A stretch of DNA of 8,461 bases from Clostridia bacterium (GTDB lineage Bacteria; Bacillota_A; Clostridia; Oscillospirales; CAG-272), in contig JAFTHF010000308.1 of the NCBI GenBank assembly GCA_017457545.1, positions 1-8,461 on the forward strand, read 5' to 3'. Below, piece after piece: positions 1 through 5,925 of the stretch (the first letter of the stretch is position 1; every line of letters starts with the position of its first letter). The position numbers and the translations under genes were made by a program. The notes beneath the pieces are model-generated. The model ran no database searches. It saw only the letters and a program-made list of their open reading frames with translations, and had not been told where the DNA came from.

Positions 1-333
1 AATATTATTAAAATTCCACTCTCCCGAGGCTGAGAACTTTATCTTAAGAGTTGAGCCCTCCACACGATATCTCATTATCATATCGTCGTCCACATCCTTA
101 TCGGGATTTTCTGTAAATCTTATATTTTCAAGGCTGTGATACTCAATCTTTATATCGCCTCTTATCCAATCGATCTCTACTCTGTCAATTTTATCCTCAA
201 TCACTCCGTCGCCAACTGTGTAAAGCTCCTCATTATCATAAAGAAAATGAGTAAGATTTGCAGCTACATTACAGGCTGAAAGTATGGGACAAAGAATTAT
301 AATTATTAATGAAATTGCAAAAAGCTTTTTCAT
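1..333 (-). CDS. Lipoprotein, DUF4097-like, C-terminus cut by window edge
   Basis: 111 codons are visible, with no stop before the left edge, so the gene is partial. It starts MKKLFAISLIIIILCPILSA followed by Cys21. This is a typical lipoprotein signal peptide: two lysines, a hydrophobic core and the lipobox L-S-A-C, so the mature protein should be lipid-anchored on the outer face of the membrane. The ATG is supported by a GGAGGT ribosome binding site (338-343) four bases upstream. After an Asn/Ala-rich stretch, the region from about residue 50 alternates beta-strand-like segments (VEIDWIRGDIKIEY, then MRYRVEGSTLKIKF). That resembles the start of the DUF4097 family of beta-strand-repeat surface proteins; the family call is inferred from pattern only. 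The gene begins 45 bases after the glnN stop on the same strand, with a palindrome between them, so it may be transcribed partly by readthrough from glnN. No clear promoter of its own is visible in the gap. Confidence 0.8.
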   Translation of the reverse strand, partial: MKKLFAISLIIIILCPILSACNVAANLTHFLYDNEELYTVGDGVIEDKIDRVEIDWIRGDIKIEYHSLENIRFTENPDKDVDDDMIMRYRVEGSTLKIKFSASGEWNFNNI

Positions 334-350
334 TTTTACCTCCATTTTAG

Positions 351-376
351 TAAAGCCTCGGATATCCGAGGCTTTA
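351..376 (-). terminator. 26-bp perfect palindrome after glnN; possible terminator or attenuator
   Basis: The half-site TAAAGCCTCGGAT is followed directly by its exact reverse complement. In RNA this gives a hairpin of about 11-12 bp with a small AU loop. It begins 2 bases after the glnN stop codon and ends 7 bases before the ribosome binding site of the downstream lipoprotein gene. The position fits a glnN terminator, but on the minus strand the stem is followed by TTTACTAAAATGG, not a solid U-tract, so termination may be weak or partial. Alternatives are an mRNA 3'-end stabiliser or an operator for a dimeric regulator. Confidence 0.6.
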
Positions 377-378
377 GC

Positions 379-2463
379 TTATTTAACTCCGAAAAGTAAT
401 TCTCCGTATGTAGGAATCGGCCAACACTCGCGTGAAACCATAGATTCCATTTCGTCAACCACAAGGCGAAGTTTATTCATTACGCCAAGGACCTCTTTTT
501 CGTATGCTTTAGCAATATTTTCAGCTCCCTGACGGCGCTTTACAAGTGACATATTAAGCTCAAGCTCCTTAGTAAGCTGATATGCTCTGCCGTTAAGCTC
601 TGCAAGCTTGGTAGCAACCTGCTCCTCATAGCCTGAGTCGATATAAAGCTCCTTCTTAAGCTTGATAGTCTTAAGAAGCTCCTTAGTATACTTGGATACT
701 GCAGGCATAATAAGCTGATTTGTCATATCTATAGCAGTAAGACCCTCAATATTAACAAGCTTTGAGTAGCCCTCAAGCAAAATCTCACATCTTGCCTTAA
801 GCTCAACTGCGTTAAGCACCTTGTTCTTTACAAAGAGCTCCACATTCTTCTTGTCAAGCAAGTGAGGAAGGGCATCGGGAGTAGACTTGTAATTTGAAAG
901 TCCTCTCTTTTCCGCCTCCTTAAGCCAAGCATCGTCGTATCCGTTACCGTTAAAGAGGATTCTCTTATGCTTCTTAATTGTATCTCTTACAAGATTATGA
1001 AGTGCAAGAGTAAAGTCATCGGCTGTGCTAAGCACATCATAGAACTGGTTAAGCACCTCGGTAACCGCTGTATTAAGGAATGTATTTGTATCTGCAATTG
1101 AAGCAGATGAGCCAAGCATACGGAACTCAAACTTATTACCTGTAAAGGCAAAGGGTGAGGTTCTGTTTCTGTCCGTTGTATCCTTAGGGAATTTAGGAAG
1201 AATGTGAACACCGATACGCATTGTTTCCTTTTCCTTGGCGTCGTATTTTTCGTCCTTTTCAATAGCCTCAAGAATTCCGTTAAGCTCATCGCCAAGGAAG
1301 ATTGAAACTACAGCAGGTGGTGCCTCGTGAGCGCCAAGACGGTGGTCATTGCTTGCACTTGCAACAGATATACGTAAAAGGTCCTGATACTCATCAACTG
1401 CCTTTATAACTGCGCAGAGGAAAAGCAAGAACTGTGCGTTTTCTGAGGGTGTTTCACCGGGCTCAAAAAGGTTAACGCCTGTATTTGTGGAAATAGACCA
1501 GTTATTATGCTTACCGCTACCGTTTACACCCTGAAAGGGCTTTTCGTGAAGAAGACAAACAAGGTCATACTTCTTTGCGATCTTCTGCATAAACTCCATC
1601 ATAAGCTGGTTATGGTCGGTAGCAAGATTTGTTGTGGTAAATATGGGAGCAAGCTCATGCTGAGAGGGGGCAGCCTCATTATGTTCTGTCTTAGCAAGCA
1701 CACCAACTCTCCAAAGCTCCTCGTCAAGCTCCTTCATAAATGCCTGAACTCTTGGCTTGATAGAGCCGAAATAGTGGTCGTCAAGCTCCTGTCCCTTAGG
1801 AGGCTTAGTACCAAAAAGTGTTCTGCCTGTATACACAAGGTCAGGACGCGCATAGAACATATCCTTGTCAACAAGGAAGTATTCCTGCTCAGCGCCTACT
1901 GTCGCCTTAACTGAGGTAACATCCTCATTGCCAAAGAGCTTAAGTATCTTAAGTGTTGCCTTACCAAGAACCTCCATTGAACGAAGCAAGGGGGTCTTCT
2001 TATCAAGTGCCTCTCCACCGTAAGAGCAGAAGGCTGTAGGAATACAGAGTGTTCTATCCTTGATAAAAGCATAGGATGAGGGGTCCCAGGCTGTATAGCC
2101 TCTTGCCTCAAAGGTAGCACGGATACCTCCTGAGGGGAAGGATGACGCATCACTTTCACCCTGAACAAGCTCCTTACGCTTGAATTCCATAATAGCCTTG
2201 TTGTTCTTAAAGGACAAAAAGCTGTCATGCTTCTCAGCGGTAATACCTGTCATAGGCTGGAACCAGTGAGTATAATGGGTAGCACCCTTTTCAATCGCCC
2301 ATTTCATCATAGCCTCAGCTACGATATTGGCAGAGGTATGATCACGATGCTTGCAGTTTTTGATAGTATTCTGAATTGAATTATATACGTGTTCGGGAAG
2401 GCGCTCCTTCAGTACATCGTCGTTAAACACCATAGTGCCGAAAAGCTCTGAAATAGTACTCAT
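379..2463 (-). CDS. glnN: Glutamine synthetase type III
   Basis: This cytoplasmic enzyme makes glutamine from glutamate, ammonium and ATP. At 694 residues it matches the GSIII family (about 700) and is far longer than GSI (about 450). The N-terminal GSIII-specific domain includes GGIRATFEARGYTAWDPSS (112-130). Catalytic-domain motifs appear in order: GAEQEYFLVD (190-199; metal-binding Glu), KTEHNEAAPSQHELAPIF (258-275), NGSGKHNNWS (314-323; the GS glutamate/ATP-site His motif), HRLGAHEAPP (374-383) and RNRTSPFAFTGNKFEFRML (432-450). The long C-terminal helical extension characteristic of type III follows. The ATG is supported by AAGGAGA about 7 bases upstream (2468-2475) and by a consensus promoter. 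GSIII is known from Bacteroidetes, cyanobacteria and many Clostridia. It stands alone here, with no GlnR/MerR-type regulator gene or PII gene beside it. The reading frame is intact with all core motifs present. Confidence 0.97.
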   Translation of the reverse strand: MSTISELFGTMVFNDDVLKERLPEHVYNSIQNTIKNCKHRDHTSANIVAEAMMKWAIEKGATHYTHWFQPMTGITAEKHDSFLSFKNNKAIMEFKRKELVQGESDASSFPSGGIRATFEARGYTAWDPSSYAFIKDRTLCIPTAFCSYGGEALDKKTPLLRSMEVLGKATLKILKLFGNEDVTSVKATVGAEQEYFLVDKDMFYARPDLVYTGRTLFGTKPPKGQELDDHYFGSIKPRVQAFMKELDEELWRVGVLAKTEHNEAAPSQHELAPIFTTTNLATDHNQLMMEFMQKIAKKYDLVCLLHEKPFQGVNGSGKHNNWSISTNTGVNLFEPGETPSENAQFLLFLCAVIKAVDEYQDLLRISVASASNDHRLGAHEAPPAVVSIFLGDELNGILEAIEKDEKYDAKEKETMRIGVHILPKFPKDTTDRNRTSPFAFTGNKFEFRMLGSSASIADTNTFLNTAVTEVLNQFYDVLSTADDFTLALHNLVRDTIKKHKRILFNGNGYDDAWLKEAEKRGLSNYKSTPDALPHLLDKKNVELFVKNKVLNAVELKARCEILLEGYSKLVNIEGLTAIDMTNQLIMPAVSKYTKELLKTIKLKKELYIDSGYEEQVATKLAELNGRAYQLTKELELNMSLVKRRQGAENIAKAYEKEVLGVMNKLRLVVDEMESMVSRECWPIPTYGELLFGVK

Positions 2464-2498
2464 CAGGTTCTCCTTTTTCTTAAAGCAAGTTATTAATA

Positions 2499-2527
2499 AT
2501 TATACTGTATTTTTATTTTTTTGTAAA
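2499..2527 (-). promoter_or_regulatory. glnN promoter (sigma-A type)
   Basis: Read on the minus strand, the -35 box is TTTACA (2522-2527), the spacer is exactly 17 bases, and the -10 box is a perfect TATAAT (2499-2504). The predicted transcript start is near 2491-2492, giving a leader of about 28 bases with the ribosome binding site at its end. That leader leaves no room for a riboswitch. The -35 box lies inside the proximal copy of a direct repeat. Confidence 0.8.
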
Positions 2528-2561
2528 TACTTTTTTATGATTTTTATTTTTTTTGTAAATA
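2510..2561. repeat. Two-copy AT-rich direct repeat upstream of glnN
   Basis: The unit T5-A-T7-GTAAATA (2510-2529) recurs as T5-A-T8-GTAAATA (2541-2561), differing only by one T. The GTAAATA cores are 32 bases apart, close to three helical turns. The copy nearer glnN supplies the -35 element TTTACA on the minus strand. The distal copy has no good -10 at the right distance, so it is not an obvious second promoter. It could be an upstream A-tract activating element, a regulator binding site, or a simple duplication. Confidence 0.65.
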
Positions 2562-2620
2562 TATAACATATACACCCACGCGAGAAATAAAAATTTTGTG
2601 TTTTAAAGTAAAATAAACTA

Positions 2621-2649
2621 TTGAATTGTAATTCTTTGTATGATAAAAT
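2621..2649 (+). promoter_or_regulatory. Promoter of the membrane-protein operon
   Basis: The -35 box is TTGAAT (2621-2626), the spacer is 17 bases, and the -10 box is TAAAAT (2644-2649), preceded by TGA to give an extended -10 (TGnTAAAAT). The predicted start near 2656 leaves a leader of about 23 bases containing the AAGGAGG ribosome binding site (2667-2673), 5 bases before the ATG at 2679. It is divergent from the glnN promoter, with about 95 bases between the two -35 boxes. Confidence 0.7.
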
Positions 2650-2678
2650 GATTTAGATAAAAAATTAAGGAGGATGAA

Positions 2679-3236
2679 ATGGAAAAGAAAAAATTCTCGT
2701 TATCCCTTGCCATGATTTTTGTAGTGGGTATGATGAATTCCTATACATATCTTATGCGTGACGGCACCTTTGCATCTATGCACACAGGCAATCTTATTAA
2801 GGCTTGCTTTGATATTGCAGAGGGTAAATTCAACGCACTTCATACATTCCTTGTTCCTATCCTTGCATTTATGCTTGGAATTGTAACTCAATATTTTCTT
2901 ATAAACGTAAAAAGAGGCACTCTTTATTGCGCTTTACTCATATGCGTATCCTATGTTTCCGCACTTTTTATTCCTATCGGCGTGCTTAACTTTCTGTCCG
3001 TAGCTATCCTTTCCTACGGTATCGGTATTCAGCTTCAAATGGTGCGTAAGGTAAACGGAGTTGACCTGGCTACTACTATGTGTACAGGTAATATTCGCTC
3101 TATGACTGAAAGAATTGCCAAGCTTATAAAAACAAAGGATAAGGCTCTTATTTTAGGAATTATAACCTATTTTTCAATTATCGTGTCCTTTGTGATAGGT
3201 GTCACCGTTGGCGCAGTTATCGTAAATACTATTTAA
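2679..3236 (+). CDS. DUF1275 (YoaK-like) integral membrane protein
   Basis: 185 residues, rich in hydrophobic segments. Likely membrane spans are around 7-25, 54-75, 82-100, 103-120 and 156-182. Two conserved-looking motifs support the DUF1275/YoaK family: FASMHTGNLI (31-40) and ATTMCTGNIR (131-140), each preceded by a short Gly/Asp turn. The two motifs resemble each other, as expected for a family with an internal duplication. The protein is shorter than typical members (about 200-230) but has no obvious break. The family function is not established; a transporter role has been suggested only by its membrane topology. The start is fixed by an excellent AAGGAGG site 5 bases upstream. It is the first gene of a two-gene operon; the next start is 9 bases beyond the stop. 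Confidence 0.85.
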   Translation: MEKKKFSLSLAMIFVVGMMNSYTYLMRDGTFASMHTGNLIKACFDIAEGKFNALHTFLVPILAFMLGIVTQYFLINVKRGTLYCALLICVSYVSALFIPIGVLNFLSVAILSYGIGIQLQMVRKVNGVDLATTMCTGNIRSMTERIAKLIKTKDKALILGIITYFSIIVSFVIGVTVGAVIVNTI

Positions 3237-3245
3237 GGAGAAAAA

Positions 3246-4010
3246 ATGTTCAAAGGCTTTTTTGGTCCCGAGGATACGGCTAATGCCTGTGGAATGTTTA
3301 CAGTTCCACATATAATCAGCCTTATTGTGTGCCTTGCTTTAGTTGGTGTATCCATATACATGATTACTAAAATAAGCGACACGTCCCTCATAAAAATTAC
3401 AAAAATTCTTGCTATTGTCTTTACTGTAACGGAAATAATCAAGATAATATACAAGATAGTATATTCCTACACGGAGTATCTTGATTACTACCTGCCCATT
3501 TCCTATTGCTCACTGTTTATTTATGCCCTTTGGTTCTATGGCTTTGGCAAGGGAGCGATAAAAAAGGTAGGTGAAGCATTTATTGCAGGCGGCTGTATTA
3601 TTGGTGGAATGGCATTTCTTATTGTGCCTGCCACATCTCTTATGATGCATCCCATCTTCCACTATTTAAGCTTCCACTCTATGCTTTTCCACTCTGCAAT
3701 GGTGGTAATGGGCGTTACCTTGCTTTTAAGAAACAAGACAGAGCTTAATAAAAATACATTTTTGTATTTCGGTGCATATGTTACATCGGCAGCATTTATT
3801 GCAATAGTGCTTAACCTTATTACATCATCCAATCTTATGCTGCTCAGCTTCCCACTTAATATTCCCATTGATTTTGTAATCAGGGTTGCTGCGAAAATTC
3901 CTGCACTTTACACAGTTGTATTGTATCTTATTTATTTAATTATCCCCTACTCTGTGTCTGTAATTATTCAAAAAATCATTATAAAATGTAAAAAAGCTTC
4001 GGTTGAATAA
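3246..4010 (+). CDS. Multi-span membrane protein, YwaF/TMEM164-like
   Basis: 254 residues, almost entirely hydrophobic, with about seven likely membrane spans starting with FTVPHIISLIVCLALVGVSI (18-37). Features that recall the YwaF/TMEM164 (TIGR02206-like) family are the early FTxxH segment, the YYLPISYCSLFIY motif (81-93) with Cys88, and a His-rich segment between 135 and 149 (His135, 139, 144, 149), followed by a small-residue membrane span. Human TMEM164 has been described as a Cys-dependent acyltransferase acting on ether phospholipids; whether this bacterial protein has such activity is inference. The C-terminus is a basic tail (KIIIKCKKASVE). The ribosome binding site AAGGAG (3235-3240) overlaps the stop codon of the upstream gene, indicating one transcript. 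The last codons and stop form the left arm and loop of the terminator hairpin. Family assignment is from motif resemblance only. Confidence 0.65.
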   Translation: MFKGFFGPEDTANACGMFTVPHIISLIVCLALVGVSIYMITKISDTSLIKITKILAIVFTVTEIIKIIYKIVYSYTEYLDYYLPISYCSLFIYALWFYGFGKGAIKKVGEAFIAGGCIIGGMAFLIVPATSLMMHPIFHYLSFHSMLFHSAMVVMGVTLLLRNKTELNKNTFLYFGAYVTSAAFIAIVLNLITSSNLMLLSFPLNIPIDFVIRVAAKIPALYTVVLYLIYLIIPYSVSVIIQKIIIKCKKASVE

Positions 4011-4022
4011 ACCGAAGCTTTT
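3992..4022. terminator. Bidirectional intrinsic terminator at convergent junction
   Basis: A 13-bp perfect stem, AAAAGCTTCGGTT (3992-4004) paired with AACCGAAGCTTTT (4010-4022), encloses a 5-base loop GAATA. On the plus strand it is followed by ATCTTTATC. On the minus strand it is followed by a better U-run (TTTTTTACATTTTATAA when counted from the stem end). It therefore ends both the membrane-protein operon and the aromatic operon, whose stop codons lie at 4010 and 4027. The left arm and loop overlap the final codons and stop of the plus-strand gene. Confidence 0.88.
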
Positions 4023-4026
4023 ATCT

Positions 4027-5055
4027 TTATCTGAGGTCTGCAATATCAAGAATAAGACGCTCTGTCTTTTCCCAACCAAGGCATGGGTCGGTAATAGACT
4101 TACCGTATACGCCCTCCTCAACCTTCTGACAGCCGTCCTCAATATAGGACTCAATCATAATACCCTTAACAAGCTTAAAGATATCCTTGTTATGTCTTGT
4201 GCTGTGAAGAATTTCCTTGGAGATTCTTACCTGCTCTGCCCACTTCTTACCGGAGTTTGCATGGTTAGCGTCAACTACAACACCGGGATTAACAAGATTG
4301 GTTTTATTATAAAGCTCAAGAAGGTGTACAAGGTCCTCATAATGATAGTTAGGTAAGGACTGACCGTGCTTATTTACATATCCACGGAGAATTGCGTGTG
4401 CCATAGGATTACCATTACTCTGTACCTCCCAGCCACGGTAGATAAATGTATGCTTGTGCTGGGCAGCTGTAATAGAATTCATCATAACGGACAAGTCACC
4501 GCTGGTAGGGTTCTTCATACCTACAGGCAAGTCAAGACCGCTGGCTGTAAGACGGTGACCCTGATTTTCAACAGAGCGTGCGCCTACTGCAACGTAGGAA
4601 AGAAGGTCGGAAAGATATCTGTGATTTTCGGGATAAAGCATTTCGTCAGCACAGGAGAAGCCTGTCTCTGCAATAGCCTTCATATGAAGCTTACGGATAG
4701 CAATAAGTCCCTTAAGCATATCGGGGTTTTCGTTAGGGTCGGGCTGATGGAGCATTCCCTTATAGCCATCACCCGTGGTACGTGGCTTATTAGTATAGAT
4801 TCTTGGGATAATTACAACCTTATCCTTAACCTGCTCCTGCACCTTACGAAGTCTTGAAATATAGTCAAGAACTGCGTCCTCTCTGTCTGCGGAGCAAGGG
4901 CCGATAACAAGAGCAATCTTATCGCTTTCTCCTGTAAAAATAGCTCTTATTTCCTTATCGTTTTCTGCCTTAACCTGAAGGAGCTCATCGGATAAGGGAT
5001 ACATTTCCTTTATTTCCTTAGGTGTGGGCAATTTTCTTTTAAAATCCATATTCAT
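4027..5055 (-). CDS. aroG: DAHP synthase, class I-alpha (AroFGH type)
   Basis: Condenses phosphoenolpyruvate and erythrose 4-phosphate to 3-deoxy-D-arabino-heptulosonate 7-phosphate, the first step of the shikimate pathway. At 342 residues it is the length of the E. coli AroF/G/H group. Motifs: GPCSADRE (52-59), IPRIYTNKPRTTGDGYKG (83-100), GARSVENQGHR (158-168), PVGMKNPTSGD (177-187) and DANHANSGK (262-270). The metal ligands of the family can be placed at Cys54, His265, Glu302 and Asp323, and the PEP-site Lys-Pro-Arg at 90-92. No ACT or chorismate mutase domain is fused to it; in the E. coli group, feedback sites lie within the barrel decorations, and the effector cannot be read from this sequence. 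It is the last gene of the operon, starting 15 bases after tyrA with its own AAGAGGT site (5064-5070). A second in-frame ATG two codons downstream is possible. Symbol chosen by family; aroF or aroH would be equally valid. Confidence 0.95.
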   Translation of the reverse strand: MNMDFKRKLPTPKEIKEMYPLSDELLQVKAENDKEIRAIFTGESDKIALVIGPCSADREDAVLDYISRLRKVQEQVKDKVVIIPRIYTNKPRTTGDGYKGMLHQPDPNENPDMLKGLIAIRKLHMKAIAETGFSCADEMLYPENHRYLSDLLSYVAVGARSVENQGHRLTASGLDLPVGMKNPTSGDLSVMMNSITAAQHKHTFIYRGWEVQSNGNPMAHAILRGYVNKHGQSLPNYHYEDLVHLLELYNKTNLVNPGVVVDANHANSGKKWAEQVRISKEILHSTRHNKDIFKLVKGIMIESYIEDGCQKVEEGVYGKSITDPCLGWEKTERLILDIADLR

Positions 5056-5070
5056 AGCTTGGTACCTCTT

Positions 5071-5925
5071 TTATTTGTCAAAATACTGTCTGCGCTTTGT
5101 AGAGAGGCGCATCATCTCTCTCATTTCATCAAGGTTCTCATTTTCGATAGCCGATTTTAAGTCCTTGAATTTACTTATAAATAAATCCATCTGCTTTACA
5201 AGCTCTTCCTTGTTTAACATAAAGAGCTCACTCCACATGGCATCATTTATCTTTGCAATTCTTGTAAGGTCACGGAAGGAGTCACCTGTATAGTCCACAA
5301 GATGCTCAGATTCCTTACAACACATAAGGGAAACTGCAATACAGTGTGTAAGCTGTGACAAGAAGCCTATCATCTCATCGTGCTTTTCGGGGGAAAGGGT
5401 TGTTACTGTTTTAAAGCCAAGCTCTCTGCCAAGCTCCATACAGCCTTCAATTGCCTCTTTAGTGTTTTTACCCGTTGGTGTAACAATGTAGTTTGCGTTT
5501 TTGAAAATAGCCTTATCGCTGTTTTCAACACCGTAAACCTCCTTACCTGCCATAGGGTGAGCACCGATAAACTCAATCGTATCCTTAAGCACCCCTTGTA
5601 CATCGTAAACAACGCTTTGCTTTACACCCGTTACATCGGTTAAAAGTGCGCCATCCTTAATATAGCTCTGATATTTTCCTATCCATTCAAGAAACACCTT
5701 GGGGTAAAGTGCAAATACTATTACATCAAACTGAGAAATGTATTCCTCAGTCACATCTGTCACACCACTTGCAATAAGCCCCTTACTAAGAGCATAATCA
5801 ATAGTTTCCTTTCGTCTTGCCACTGCGCCAACGTAGTAGCCCTTATCGGTAAGCGCCTGTGCATAGCTACCACCTATAAGTCCAAGACCTACAATTAATA
5901 CTTTACTGTCCTTTGAAAATTTCAT
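5071..5925 (-). CDS. tyrA: Prephenate dehydrogenase
   Basis: Oxidatively decarboxylates prephenate to 4-hydroxyphenylpyruvate with NAD(P)+, committing chorismate-derived carbon to tyrosine. 284 residues: an N-terminal Rossmann fold with GLGLIGGS (13-20), then GAHPMAGKEVYG (121-132), whose His123 aligns with the catalytic His of the family, and SQLTHCIA (190-197) with the second conserved His194, followed by the helical dimerisation region. There is no C-terminal ACT domain (B. subtilis TyrA, about 370 residues, carries one), so tyrosine feedback through such a domain is absent. An arogenate dehydrogenase specificity cannot be excluded from sequence. The ATG overlaps the aroA stop as ATGA, with only a weak AAAGG (5936-5940) upstream, which suggests translational coupling. 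Confidence 0.95.
   Translation of the reverse strand: MKFSKDSKVLIVGLGLIGGSYAQALTDKGYYVGAVARRKETIDYALSKGLIASGVTDVTEEYISQFDVIVFALYPKVFLEWIGKYQSYIKDGALLTDVTGVKQSVVYDVQGVLKDTIEFIGAHPMAGKEVYGVENSDKAIFKNANYIVTPTGKNTKEAIEGCMELGRELGFKTVTTLSPEKHDEMIGFLSQLTHCIAVSLMCCKESEHLVDYTGDSFRDLTRIAKINDAMWSELFMLNKEELVKQMDLFISKFKDLKSAIENENLDEMREMMRLSTKRRQYFDK

Noticed and set aside
284..532. Plus-strand open frame across the lipoprotein start and glnN 3' end
   Set aside because: It runs antisense through two well-supported minus-strand genes, has no ribosome binding site and shows no recognisable protein features.
540..860. Frequent AAGCTCCTT-like strings in the 3' half of glnN, looking like dispersed repeats
   Set aside because: They encode Lys-Glu-Leu/Glu-Leu codons in a helical region and reflect codon bias; there is no regular spacing or extended identity.
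1507..1914. 135-codon plus-strand open frame inside glnN
   Set aside because: It lies wholly antisense to conserved glutamine synthetase motifs; its sequence is a low-complexity shadow of glnN codon use.
2554..2568. TGT-N9-ACA in the glnN upstream region as a GlnR/TnrA site
   Set aside because: The known box is TGTNA-N7-TNACA, 17 bases long; this one is 15 bases, imperfectly symmetric and in very AT-rich DNA, so chance is likely.
2464..2678. Riboswitch or small RNA in the divergent intergenic region
   Set aside because: The promoters predicted on both sides leave leaders of only about 23-28 bases, and no stable GC-containing hairpin is present in this AT-rich stretch.
4366..4857. 163-codon plus-strand open frame antisense to DAHP synthase
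   Set aside because: No ribosome binding site, no family resemblance, and it is fully covered by catalytic motifs of the minus-strand gene.
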